DNA of 64,000 nucleotides from assembly GCF_003143935.1 (NCBI RefSeq), contig NZ_QFRX01000001.1:7021514-7085513 (forward strand). Direction: 5' to 3'. Source of the DNA: Streptomyces sp. Act143 (GTDB lineage Bacteria; Actinomycetota; Actinomycetes; Streptomycetales; Streptomycetaceae). The notes beneath the pieces were generated by a model, which was given only the letters and a program-made list of their open reading frames with translations, did not search any database and was not told the origin of the DNA. Position numbers and translations under genes: made by a program. This document shows, piece after piece, positions 46,705 through 55,189 of the stretch; positions within the stretch are counted from its first letter, which is position 1; every line of letters starts with the position of its first letter.

Positions 46705-47357
46705 AGCTGGCCGTGGGCGTCGGCGGCGACGGCCGGGCCGGGCACGGCGGCCGGCCGGCCGGTCGGCTCCTGCGCGGTCCGCCGGGGCCGCACCAGCAGC
46801 ACCAGGCCGCCCAGCAGCCCGCCCGCGCTCGCCCCGACCAGGCCCGTCAGCGCGGGGGAGGCCGAGGAGGGCTCGGTGGGCTTGGTGGCGCGGGCGAACT
46901 GCTGGAGCTCGACGTTGGTGGCCGACTCGGTGTTGTCGGCGTGCCGGGTCAGCGCGCGGGCGACCGCGTTGGCCATGTCGGCGGCGAGGTCCGGGCGGGA
47001 GGAGGTCGCGGTGATCGCGACCATCGGGGCGTCCGGCGAGGTGGCCGTCTGCACACTGGACTTCAGTGTCTTCACGGGCACGCCCGCCCACACCTGGGCG
47101 TCCCCGAGCACCGCGAGCTGGGTGGCGACCCGGCCGTAGGCCTGCGCGAACCCGAGCGCGGAGGCGGAGTCGGACTTCTCGTTCGGCACGGCGATGACAT
47201 AGCTGGTGGCCGTGTAGGCGGGCGTCTTGGCCAGGCCGTACACGCCACCGAGCAGGCCGCCCGCGACGGCGCCGGCCGCGAGCAGGGACCAGGCCGGGAG
47301 CGTCTTGGCGCGGGTGAGGACCGCCGGTCGGCGCGGTCCGGAGGGGTTCTCGGTCAT
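46701..47357 (-). CDS. Wzz-like polysaccharide chain-length/export protein
   Basis: The protein has 218 residues. Two membrane helices flank an extracytoplasmic domain: LPAWSLLAAGAVAGGLLGGV near the N-terminus and LVGASAGGLLGGLVLLVRPR near the C-terminus, with YTATSYVIAVPNEKSD and AMVAI-type strand motifs between. This is the Wzz/GumC topology without a tyrosine-kinase domain. It would set polymer length or couple synthesis to export. ATG overlaps the stop of the GT4 gene; stop overlaps the FemAB-like start. Confidence 0.8.
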   Translation of the reverse strand: MTENPSGPRRPAVLTRAKTLPAWSLLAAGAVAGGLLGGVYGLAKTPAYTATSYVIAVPNEKSDSASALGFAQAYGRVATQLAVLGDAQVWAGVPVKTLKSSVQTATSPDAPMVAITATSSRPDLAADMANAVARALTRHADNTESATNVELQQFARATKPTEPSSASPALTGLVGASAGGLLGGLVLLVRPRRTAQEPTGRPAAVPGPAVAADAHGQL

Positions 47358-48514
47358 GAGGAACTGACTCCCTGGGGTGACGTGGACGGTGACGGGGACG
47401 ACGAGGATGCGGCCGCGTAGACGTCCATCAGCTGGGCGGCGCTGCGGGTGATGCAGTAGTGGTGGGCGGCGTCGGGGGCGGTACGCGGGTGCGGGCCCGC
47501 GGCGCGGGCGGCGGCGATGGCGCGGGCGAACTCGTCGGCGCCGCCGCGCACTTGGGCTGCGAGGGTCGCCGCCGACTCGGCGGGCAGGTCCTCGATCGCC
47601 GGGCAGGAGGCGTAGCGCACCGGCAGCCCGGCGGCCAGCGCCTCGACGATCGCCAGGCCGAAGGCCTCCTCCGGCGAGGGCGAGGCGAGCAGGTCCATCG
47701 CGGAGGTGAGGGACGGCAGATCGGGGCCGGGGGAGCCGTCGGGGACGCAGGGCCTCTCGCCGGTGAACAGGACCCGGTCGGCGACACCGGCCTCGTGGGC
47801 GGTGCGCCGCAGGACGCTCTCGTCCGGGCCGCCGCCGACCAGCAGGAGCCAGCAGTCGGGCGGGAGTTGGGCGAGGGCCTGGACGAGGATGCCGAACCGC
47901 TTGCCCGCGGTGAGCCGGCCGACGCCGCCGATGACGTACGCCTCCTCGGGCAGGCCGAGTCGGCGGCGGGTGCGGAGGCGCTGGAGAGGGTCGAAACGGA
48001 AGCGGGTCAGGTCGATGCCGTTGGGGACGACCTCGATGCGGGGGGCGGGCACGCCCCAGTTCCTCAGGCGCTGGGCGACCGTGGGGGAGACGGCGACCGT
48101 GGCCCGGCCCAGGCGCTCGCTGGCCAGGTACAGGCCGCGCACCCCGACGGTGAGCCGGCGGCCCTCCATCTGGGAGTCGCCCAGGGAGTGTTCGGTGGCG
48201 ACCACCGCGCGGACCCCGGCGAGCCGGGCGGCCAGACGGCCGTAGACGCACGCCCGGTACAGGTGCGTGTGGACGAGGTCGTAGCCGCCGGAGCGGATCA
48301 GCCGGACCAGGCGTGGCAGCGCGGCCAGGTCGCGGTTGCCGGCCATGCCGAGGTGGGTGACCCGCACCCCGTCGGCGATCAGCCCGTCGGCCACCGCGCC
48401 CGGGTTGGTGAGCGTCACGACGTCGCAGTCGACCGGCAGGTGCCGCAGCAGCAGCCGCAGTTGCTGCTCGGCACCGCCGACGCCGAGACCGGTGATGACG
48501 TGCAGGGCCTTCAC
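47354..48514 (-). CDS. GT4-family glycosyltransferase
   Basis: The protein has 386 residues. The GT-B N-terminal domain starts ALHVITGLGVGGAEQQLRLL; the nucleotide-sugar half has EVVPNGIDLTRFRF, VGRLTAGKRFGILVQAL and the E-x7-E motif PSPEEAFGLAIVEALAAGLP. It adds a sugar to the lipid-linked repeat unit. Start GTG 48514 is one base past the deacetylase stop region. The C-terminus is an unusual Ser/Pro tail. Confidence 0.9.
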   Translation of the reverse strand: MKALHVITGLGVGGAEQQLRLLLRHLPVDCDVVTLTNPGAVADGLIADGVRVTHLGMAGNRDLAALPRLVRLIRSGGYDLVHTHLYRACVYGRLAARLAGVRAVVATEHSLGDSQMEGRRLTVGVRGLYLASERLGRATVAVSPTVAQRLRNWGVPAPRIEVVPNGIDLTRFRFDPLQRLRTRRRLGLPEEAYVIGGVGRLTAGKRFGILVQALAQLPPDCWLLLVGGGPDESVLRRTAHEAGVADRVLFTGERPCVPDGSPGPDLPSLTSAMDLLASPSPEEAFGLAIVEALAAGLPVRYASCPAIEDLPAESAATLAAQVRGGADEFARAIAAARAAGPHPRTAPDAAHHYCITRSAAQLMDVYAAASSSSPSPSTSPQGVSSS

Positions 48515-48515
48515 C

Positions 48516-49256
48516 TCAGACCCCCTCGACGGGTCGGCGCCGCAGGCGGTGCAGCCGGTGCTTGAGGAAGAGGCGCGCGGCGGTGTCGTTCTGCCCGACG
48601 TGAACGCGGGGCAGGGCGTGCGGGCCGGTGAGCGGGCCGGGGTCGATGGCGCAGGCGTACCGGTATCCGGCCCCGGCCACGGCGTCGACGGCGCGCCGGT
48701 CGACGGTCCCGTACGGGTAGCAGAAGCCGTCGACGGGAGCGCCGGTCAGCTCCTCCAGCTCGGCCCGGCTCTCGACGACCTCGCTCTTGAGGCGGAGGTC
48801 GTCGGCCCGGGTGAGGTCGACGTGGCTGAGACCGTGCGAGCCGATCTCGATGCCCGCCCGCGCGGCCTCCCGGATGCCGTCCGCCGTGAGCAGCGGCTTG
48901 CGCGGGCCCAGCGGGTCCCAGGCGTTCTCCCCGCCGAGCCGGCCGGGCAGCGCGAAGAGGGTGGCGCCGAAGCCGTGCCGCCGCAGGACGGGCAGGGCGG
49001 CGGTGACGAAGTCGGCGTACCCGTCGTCGAAGGTCAGGCCGACGAGGTCCGTGCGGTCGGGCGCGGCGAGCAGCTCGGTGACGGAGACGCCCCGCAGGCC
49101 GCGGCGGCCGAGCCAGGTCAGCTGCCCGTCGAGGCGGTCCGGGGTGACCGTGATGCGGTACGGGTCGTCGGAGACGTCGCCGACCGAGTGGTACATCGCG
49201 ATCCACGGAACGGCGCGCGGCCGTGCGGGAGCGGCGGGATCAACGGGTGCGGCCAT
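48516..49256 (-). CDS. Polysaccharide deacetylase (NodB/CE4)
   Basis: The protein has 246 residues. CE4 motifs: VPWIAMYHSVGD, the catalytic GLTFDDGYADFV (Asp-Asp), the metal His pair in EIGSHGLSHVDLTRADDLRL, and GFCYPYGTVDRRAVDAV. No signal peptide is seen, so it may act on lipid-linked intermediates in the cytoplasm or be exported otherwise. It removes N-acetyl groups from a GlcNAc-containing glycan. Its start overlaps the flippase gene by 17 bases. Confidence 0.9.
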   Translation of the reverse strand: MAAPVDPAAPARPRAVPWIAMYHSVGDVSDDPYRITVTPDRLDGQLTWLGRRGLRGVSVTELLAAPDRTDLVGLTFDDGYADFVTAALPVLRRHGFGATLFALPGRLGGENAWDPLGPRKPLLTADGIREAARAGIEIGSHGLSHVDLTRADDLRLKSEVVESRAELEELTGAPVDGFCYPYGTVDRRAVDAVAGAGYRYACAIDPGPLTGPHALPRVHVGQNDTAARLFLKHRLHRLRRRPVEGV

Positions 49257-51216
49257 GAGCGAGCCTCCGCGTGAGGGTGCGTACGGATCGGAGTGCGGGT
49301 ACGACGCCCTGGGCGTCCAGCGCCCAGGCGAGCAGGACGAACACGGCGCCGACGGTGGCGCCGCCCGCCGCGAGCCCGGGCACGGCCGAGGGCAGCTGTC
49401 CGGCGACGAACGCCCCGGCCGCGGTCGCCACCACCGCGGCCCGCACCGGCTTGCTCAGCTCGGTCAGCACGCCCCGGACCCGGATCGGCACACTGCGCGG
49501 CCCCATCCCGGCGAGCAGCACCACGGCCGTGACGGTGATCCCGGAGGCGTTGGCGGCGGCGATGCCCAGCACGCCCCAGGGGCCCACCGTCCAGGCGCCG
49601 ATCCAGGACGTGGCGACGATGCCGGTGGCCATCGCGGCGACCGGGTACCAGCTGGGGCGGGCCGCGGAGAAGTACGACCGCACGAGCACGCCGGTCAGGG
49701 TCTGGCCCAGCAGGCCGAGGGCGTACACCCGCATGACGTCGGCGGTCGCCGCGGTGTCCCGGGCGGTGAACGCGCCCCGCTGGAAGAGGAGTTCGACGAT
49801 CTGCGGAGCGCAGGCGATCACCGTGGCCGCGCCGAGCAGGAGGACGCAGGAGGCGAGCGCCAAGTCCCGCTCCACACGGTGGCGGGCCCGCTCTACGTCC
49901 CCGTCGGCCAGTGCCCGCGCGACCACCGGGAAGGTGACCGTGCACAGCATCATCGACAGCGTCATCGGGATCTGGGCGACCTTCTGCGCGTAGTTCAGGT
50001 GCGAGATGGCCCCGGCGTCGAGGGTGGAGGCGAGGAAGCGCTCGATGAGGGTCTGCGACTGCCGGCACAGCGCGAAGAGCAGGACGGTGGCGACGAGGGC
50101 GCCGCTGACGGCCCGCTCGGCGGACGCGCCGGGCTCGGCGGGCGGCTGCTCGACCGGGGCGCCCCTGCGCCGCAACTGCCGCACGAAGGAGGGCAGTTGT
50201 ACGAGGACCATCAGTCCGCCGCCGATCGCCACCCCGGCCGCCGCCGACCGCACCCCCCACTGCCCGCCCAGGACGAACATCGCCGTGATGATGCCGGTGT
50301 TGTACGCCACGTAGATCGCGGCCGGCGCGAGGAAGCGGCGGTGTGCCCGCAGGGCCGCGCTGCAGTACCCGGCGAGCCCGAAGCCGAGGACGCAGACCGC
50401 GGTGAGGCGGGTGCAGTCGACGGCGAGGGCCGGGTCGGGCAGGCCGGGGGCGAGGGCCTCGACGAGGTAGGGGGCGGTGCCGGCGATGAGCGCGGACACC
50501 GCGACGAAGGCGAGGCAGAGGCGGGGCAGCGTGCTGCCGACCAGCGCCCGCACCGGGTCGCCGGGGGCGCCCTGGGCCCGCCGGGCCAGCGCCAGGCTGA
50601 ACGCCGGGACCAGGGCGAAGGCCAGACCGTCCTCGATGAGCAGCGTCGAGGCGAACTCCGGGATGGTCCACGCCACCAGGAAGGCGTCCGTCTCGCTCCC
50701 GGCGCCGAACAGCCGCGCCAGCGCCTGGTCCCGGACGAGCCCGAGCAGGGCGCCGGCGGCGGTGAGGACGGCGGTGATCAGGGCGGCCTTGGCGAGGAAG
50801 CCGCGGGAGGCGGGGGCGACATCGGTGTGCTCGACGGCCGGCGCGGCGGCACGCGCCGCGGGAACGGCTACCGGGCTGGTGCCGACGTGGGGGTGGGTGT
50901 TGGCCACGGGACTGGTGTCGGCGTGGGGGTGGGTGTTGGCCACGGGACCGGTGTCGGCGTGGGCGCCGGTCTCCGCCACGGGACTGGCGTCGGCGCGGGT
51001 GCCGATGTCAGCCGCTCGACCGGCGTCGGCGTCGGTGTCGGAACCGGTGTCGGTGCCGGTGTCGAAACCCGTGTCGGTGTCGGAGCCGGCGACGGCGTCG
51101 GCCACGGACCCGGCGTCGGCCACGGACCCGGCGTCGGCCACGGACCCGGCGTCGGCCACGGACCCGGTGTCGGCGGCGGTGTCGGCCCGGGGCAGCCGGG
51201 AGGGCGTCACCGTCAT
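49240..51216 (-). CDS. MurJ/MviN-like lipid-linked oligosaccharide flippase with a repetitive N-terminal tail
   Basis: The protein has 658 residues. From about residue 140 on it is an MVF-family transporter with 14 helices: LGLVRDQALARLFGAGSETD and AFLVAWTIPEFASTLLIEDG, then ALRAHRRFLAPAAIYVAYNT and VVARALADGDVERARHRVER. It would flip the lipid-linked repeat unit outward (Wzx role). The first 130 residues are low complexity: GSVADA repeated four times, then (A)DTGPVANTHPHAD repeats, absent in ordinary MurJ proteins. Its ATG overlaps the stop of the Wzy-like gene. Confidence 0.87.
   Translation of the reverse strand: MTVTPSRLPRADTAADTGSVADAGSVADAGSVADAGSVADAVAGSDTDTGFDTGTDTGSDTDADAGRAADIGTRADASPVAETGAHADTGPVANTHPHADTSPVANTHPHVGTSPVAVPAARAAAPAVEHTDVAPASRGFLAKAALITAVLTAAGALLGLVRDQALARLFGAGSETDAFLVAWTIPEFASTLLIEDGLAFALVPAFSLALARRAQGAPGDPVRALVGSTLPRLCLAFVAVSALIAGTAPYLVEALAPGLPDPALAVDCTRLTAVCVLGFGLAGYCSAALRAHRRFLAPAAIYVAYNTGIITAMFVLGGQWGVRSAAAGVAIGGGLMVLVQLPSFVRQLRRRGAPVEQPPAEPGASAERAVSGALVATVLLFALCRQSQTLIERFLASTLDAGAISHLNYAQKVAQIPMTLSMMLCTVTFPVVARALADGDVERARHRVERDLALASCVLLLGAATVIACAPQIVELLFQRGAFTARDTAATADVMRVYALGLLGQTLTGVLVRSYFSAARPSWYPVAAMATGIVATSWIGAWTVGPWGVLGIAAANASGITVTAVVLLAGMGPRSVPIRVRGVLTELSKPVRAAVVATAAGAFVAGQLPSAVPGLAAGGATVGAVFVLLAWALDAQGVVPALRSVRTLTRRLAHGRTR
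50875..51166. repeat. Two tandem repeat arrays in the flippase N-terminal coding region
   Basis: Array one: a 36-bp unit beginning ACTGGTGTCGGCGTGGGGGT, two near-perfect copies (50875–50910 and 50911–50946) and a degenerate third to 50982. Array two: GCGTCGGCCACGGACCCG repeated four times without a mismatch (51095–51166). Both unit lengths are multiples of three. Confidence 0.92.
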
Positions 51217-52544
51217 CGCGCCGCGGCCTCCTCGACGCGGCCGGGCGCGGGAGCGGCGGCCGGCACGGCCTTGCGCAGACCGCCGCCGGCCAGCCCCCAC
51301 CACGCCGCGAGCCCGAAGCACACCGCCGTCAGCACGGTGGAGGGCCCGCCGATGTCGGCGTACATGAAGTCGGTGAGCTGCCACACCAGCAGCCCGCAGG
51401 CGACGAGTCCGCAGTCCGTCCCGCGGCCCGACGGCCGGACCCGCGCCAGCCCCCGCAGCCCGCACACCAGCAGCGCCAGCCAGCCGCCCGCCAGGGCGAG
51501 GAGGCCGATCAGGCCCTGTTCGGCGAGGATCAGGAGGTACATGTTGTGCGGGGACAGCAGCGGCTGCTTGCGGAAGGCCGCGCCCGCGCCCTCCGTGTCG
51601 CTGCCGGCGGACAGGGCGAGCGAGGCGTGCGCGTCCCGGTGCTCGGGGAAGCCCTTCAACCCCACTCCGGTCAGCGGCCGTTCGCGCCACATGTCCACCG
51701 CCGCCGCCCACATCGTGTACCGGTCGGTGACCGACTGGTCGGGGGCGTCGGTGACCCGTGTGATGCTGTCGACGCGCTCCTGGAGCATCGCCGAGCCCAC
51801 GCCGAAGCCGCCGACGAGGACCACCCCGAGCGCGGCGACCACGGCCCCCACCTTCAGGGCCCGCCGCAGCCCGGCCAGTACCAACTGCGCCGAGCAGGTC
51901 ACCACGGCCGCGATCCACGCCCCGCGACTGAAGGACAGGGCCAGCGGCACGAGCAGGGCCAGTGCGCAGCAGGCGGCAACCGCCCGCTGTCGTACCGCCG
52001 TGGTGCCCAGCGCCAGCCCCACCGCGCAGATCAGCCCGAAGCAGACGACCGTCGCCATCCCCATCACGTCCTGCGCCCCGAAGGTGCCGACGGCGCGGAT
52101 CTCCTGGCCCTGGTAAGAGGCACCGGTCCCGGTCAGGAACTGGTGCACCCCGATCGCCCCCTGCCACAGCGCGAGCCCGACGAAGGACCAGGCGAGGACC
52201 CGGAAGTCGGCGCGGCCACGGACCAGCAGCAGCACCGCGGCCGGTACGAGGACGAAGATCTGCAGATAGCGCCCCATGCCGGTGATCCCGGCCCCCGCGG
52301 ACGCGGCGCCCGTGGCGGCGATCGCCAGCCCGACCACGGGCAGTCCCAGGATCACGGCGGCGGTACGCGACAGGGGGCGCCGCCGGTCCCGTACGAGACG
52401 GATGCCGCAGTACAGGACCATCAGCGCCGAGACCGCGTCGGCCGGTCCCGCGCCGCCCTCGCCGCCGGGCCCGATCGGCAGCCCCAGCAGGGCGATCACG
52501 GCCATCACCGGCAGCACCGGCGCGCAGCGCCGCACGTGGTCCAT
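51213..52544 (-). CDS. O-antigen ligase/polymerase-like membrane protein (Wzy/WaaL family)
   Basis: The protein has 443 residues and at least ten membrane helices. The periplasmic-loop region holds DRYTMWAAAVDMWRERPLTG, VGLKGFPEHRDAHASLA and LLSPHNMYLLILAEQGLIGL, the Wzy_C/O-antigen ligase signature. It polymerises or transfers the repeat unit on the outer face. Four bases separate it from the phosphoglycosyltransferase gene. ATG 52544 has GGGAGC upstream. Confidence 0.87.
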   Translation of the reverse strand: MDHVRRCAPVLPVMAVIALLGLPIGPGGEGGAGPADAVSALMVLYCGIRLVRDRRRPLSRTAAVILGLPVVGLAIAATGAASAGAGITGMGRYLQIFVLVPAAVLLLVRGRADFRVLAWSFVGLALWQGAIGVHQFLTGTGASYQGQEIRAVGTFGAQDVMGMATVVCFGLICAVGLALGTTAVRQRAVAACCALALLVPLALSFSRGAWIAAVVTCSAQLVLAGLRRALKVGAVVAALGVVLVGGFGVGSAMLQERVDSITRVTDAPDQSVTDRYTMWAAAVDMWRERPLTGVGLKGFPEHRDAHASLALSAGSDTEGAGAAFRKQPLLSPHNMYLLILAEQGLIGLLALAGGWLALLVCGLRGLARVRPSGRGTDCGLVACGLLVWQLTDFMYADIGGPSTVLTAVCFGLAAWWGLAGGGLRKAVPAAAPAPGRVEEAAAR

Positions 52545-52547
52545 GGG

Positions 52548-53972
52548 TCAGCTCCCGGTCGGGCGGACGAGCGCGGCGGCCGTGCGGACGAGGATGCAGA
52601 TGTCCTGCCACAGCGACCAGTTGTCGATGTACGCGTTGTCGAAGCGGGCCCGGTCCTCGATGGAGGTGTCACCGCGCAGACCGTGGATCTGGGCGAGGCC
52701 GGTGATGCCGGTCTGCATCCGGTGGCGGGCCGCGTAACCGGGGTAGGTCTGGCTGAACTGACCGACGAAATAGGGGCGTTCGGGCCTCGGGCCGACCAGG
52801 CTCATGTCGCCCCAGAAGACGTTCCACAGCTGGAGCAGCTCGTCGAGCGAGGTGCGTCTGAGGAAGCGGCAGAACCACGACATCCGGCGTTCGTCGGCCA
52901 CGCTCCAGCGGGTCGCCGACTCGTGCTCGTCGACCGGGCGGTGGGTGCGGAACTTCAGCAGCGTGAAGGGCCGTCCGTCCTTGCCGATGCGCTCCTGGCG
53001 GAAGACGACACCGGGTCCGTCGGTCAGCCGCAGCACCACCGCGCACACCAGCAGCAGCGGGCTGACCAGCAGCAGCAGCGTCCCGGCGACCAGGATGTCC
53101 AGCAGCCGCTTGCCGGCGCTGCCGGGCCGCCGGCCGCCCATGTCGAGGCGGCGGCAGGCGAATCCGGCGAGCTGATCGCGGGAGGCGTACGAGGGGGAGT
53201 CCGCGTCGATCTCCCACACCGCGCAGCCCGACTCGGCGAGCGCCCGCAGCAGCGGCCCCTGTCCGGTCCGTACCGAGGGGTGGACGACCAGGACGTCCCG
53301 GACACCGTTCTGGATGAGCGCCCGCTCGACCTCCTCGCCGGTCGTCAGCACGGGCAGGCCGTCGCTGCCGTCGGGCTGTTCGGCGACCACGCCCACCGGC
53401 CGCACTCCGCAGCGCGGGTGGCGCAGCAGCCCGGCGGACACGCGCTGCGCGGTCGCGGCCGGGCCGATGACGAGGGCGGCGCGCGGCCGGTCGCGCAGGG
53501 CGGCGCGGCGCCGCCAGTGCACGGTGCCGCGGGTCGCGCAGGCCGCCGCCGACTGGAGCAGGAAACCGGCGGCGAGGGTGCCGGAGGCCAGGGCGTGCTG
53601 CGGGGCGTGCCCGGCTACCAGCGCGCCGAGCGCCAGCCAGGCCACCGCGATCCGGCCGCACACGGTGGGCAGTTCGTCGAGCACGCCCGGTACCGCGCGC
53701 GGCAGATGCGGGCGCAGCAGCATCGACGCCGCGACCAAGAAGGCCGCGAGCAGCGGCTGGTGCGCGGTGCCGGTGAGGGCCAGGGCGCCCAGCAGGGCGG
53801 CGGCCAGGTCGGCGGCGAGCAGCGGCACGGGCGAGGCGGGCCGGGGCTGCGGGCGGCGGTGCGGGAACCGGAATCCGCCGGTGACGCCGCGCGAGGCGAG
53901 GACCGAGACGGGCGAGACGCCGGGGTCGCGTGGCTGCCCGCCGGGCGAGGGGAGGGTGCTTTCCGCGGTCAC
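52548..53972 (-). CDS. Polyprenyl phosphoglycosyltransferase initiating exopolysaccharide synthesis
   Basis: The protein has 474 residues of the long WcaJ/PssY type: several N-terminal helices, a CoA-binding-like middle (RAALVIGPAATAQRVSAGLL, DVLVVHPSVR) and the catalytic C-terminal domain with KRLLDILVAGTLLLLVSPLL, FRQERIGKDGRPFTLLKFRT, RRTSLDELLQLWNVFWGDMS and LVGPRPERPYF. It moves a sugar-1-phosphate onto undecaprenyl phosphate, the first step. GTG 53972 overlaps the stop of the upstream glycosyltransferase. Confidence 0.92.
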   Translation of the reverse strand: MTAESTLPSPGGQPRDPGVSPVSVLASRGVTGGFRFPHRRPQPRPASPVPLLAADLAAALLGALALTGTAHQPLLAAFLVAASMLLRPHLPRAVPGVLDELPTVCGRIAVAWLALGALVAGHAPQHALASGTLAAGFLLQSAAACATRGTVHWRRRAALRDRPRAALVIGPAATAQRVSAGLLRHPRCGVRPVGVVAEQPDGSDGLPVLTTGEEVERALIQNGVRDVLVVHPSVRTGQGPLLRALAESGCAVWEIDADSPSYASRDQLAGFACRRLDMGGRRPGSAGKRLLDILVAGTLLLLVSPLLLVCAVVLRLTDGPGVVFRQERIGKDGRPFTLLKFRTHRPVDEHESATRWSVADERRMSWFCRFLRRTSLDELLQLWNVFWGDMSLVGPRPERPYFVGQFSQTYPGYAARHRMQTGITGLAQIHGLRGDTSIEDRARFDNAYIDNWSLWQDICILVRTAAALVRPTGS

Positions 53973-55138
53973 GAGTGGATCGACTCCCTGTACTCGGAGG
54001 GCATGACGCGGCCTGTCGTACCGAGCAGTTCGCGGTACAGGTCCGCCACCGCCCCGGTGGTGTGCCGTACGTCGTGCGTGGACAGCACGTGCCGGCGCCC
54101 CTGGTGGCCGAGCGACTCGCACCGCAGGGGATCGAGCAGCAGCCCGGCGACGGCCCCGGCGAGCGGCGCGGGACTCTCGGGCGGGACGAGACAGTGCGGT
54201 ACGAGGCCCGGCGGCAGGCTCTCGCGGGCGCCGTCCACGTCCGTCAGCACCACCGGCCGCCCGCACGCCATCGCCTCCAGCGGGGCGAGCGCCATGCCCT
54301 CCCAGCGCGAGGGCAGGACGACCAGATCGGCGGCCTGGTACCAGGGGGCGGGGTCGGTGACGGCCCCCGCGAAGTGCACCGACTCCGTTGCCAGGGACCG
54401 CAGTTCGTCCCGGTCGGGTCCGTCGCCGACGAGGGCGAGCCGGGCCCGCGGCACCCGCTCCAGCACCGCCTCCCACGCTCGCAGCAGGACGTCCTGCCCC
54501 TTCTGCCGGCACAGCCGCCCCACGCACACGACGAGCGGGGCGGCGGGATCGACCTCGGGAAGGAGGGAGGCCCGGACGGTACCGACGGCGGCGGGGTGGA
54601 AGCGGGCGGGGTCGATGCCGTTGGGGACGACGCTGAACCGCCCGGCGATCCCGGCGCGCACGCCGGTCGCGCGCTCCGCCTCGCTCACGCACACCACCCG
54701 GGAGGCCCAACGCGCTCCGAACCGCTCCCACTTCAGGGCGAGCGCCGCGGTGGTCCCGCCGACCGCCTCGAAGGACCAGGCGTGCGGCTGGAACACGGTC
54801 GGGACCCGTCCGCGCACCGCGAGCCGTCCGGCGAGACCGGCCTTCGCACTGTGCGCGTGCACCAGTTCGGGCCGTACTTCCTCGATCACCCGTGCGAGCC
54901 GCCGCACCTCACCCGGGAGCGACGGCCCCGGGGAACGCGTCGCGGCCCAGTGCCGTACGTCGGCGCCGAGCGCCCGCAAGCCGTCGGCGAAGGCGCCGTC
55001 CGGACAGGCCACCGCGACCCGCATCCCGGCCGTGAGCTGGTCCCGGACCAGGTCCGTCACGACCCGGGCGACCCCGCCTTCCACCGGCTGCGTAAGGTGC
55101 AGGACCCGTGGCCGAGGGTCGGTTGCTGACTGGTGCAT
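53969..55138 (-). CDS. GT4-family glycosyltransferase, first gene of the glycan operon
   Basis: The protein has 389 residues: RVLHLTQPVEGGVARVVTDL N-terminus, PELVHAHSAKAGLAGRLAVR, FSVVPNGIDPARFHP, VVCVGRLCRQKGQDVLLRAW and the E-x7-E motif SRWEGMALAPLEAMACG. It begins the eight-gene operon running to 45613, where nearly every junction is an overlap or a gap of a few bases. The ATG start has GAGGAAACC upstream. Confidence 0.9.
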   Translation of the reverse strand: MHQSATDPRPRVLHLTQPVEGGVARVVTDLVRDQLTAGMRVAVACPDGAFADGLRALGADVRHWAATRSPGPSLPGEVRRLARVIEEVRPELVHAHSAKAGLAGRLAVRGRVPTVFQPHAWSFEAVGGTTAALALKWERFGARWASRVVCVSEAERATGVRAGIAGRFSVVPNGIDPARFHPAAVGTVRASLLPEVDPAAPLVVCVGRLCRQKGQDVLLRAWEAVLERVPRARLALVGDGPDRDELRSLATESVHFAGAVTDPAPWYQAADLVVLPSRWEGMALAPLEAMACGRPVVLTDVDGARESLPPGLVPHCLVPPESPAPLAGAVAGLLLDPLRCESLGHQGRRHVLSTHDVRHTTGAVADLYRELLGTTGRVMPSEYRESIHS

Positions 55139-55189
55139 TGCGCGGTTTCCTCGCTCACGGATGGCACTCGGGACGGGCGGGAACGCGCC

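Noticed and set aside
51095..51166. CRISPR or origin-type iterons
   Set aside because: The four 18-bp units are back-to-back, in frame and inside a coding gene.
53930..55129. Plus-strand protein opposite the glycosyltransferase
   Set aside because: Composition is His/Arg/Gln/Asp-rich shadow; the minus strand has all GT4 motifs.
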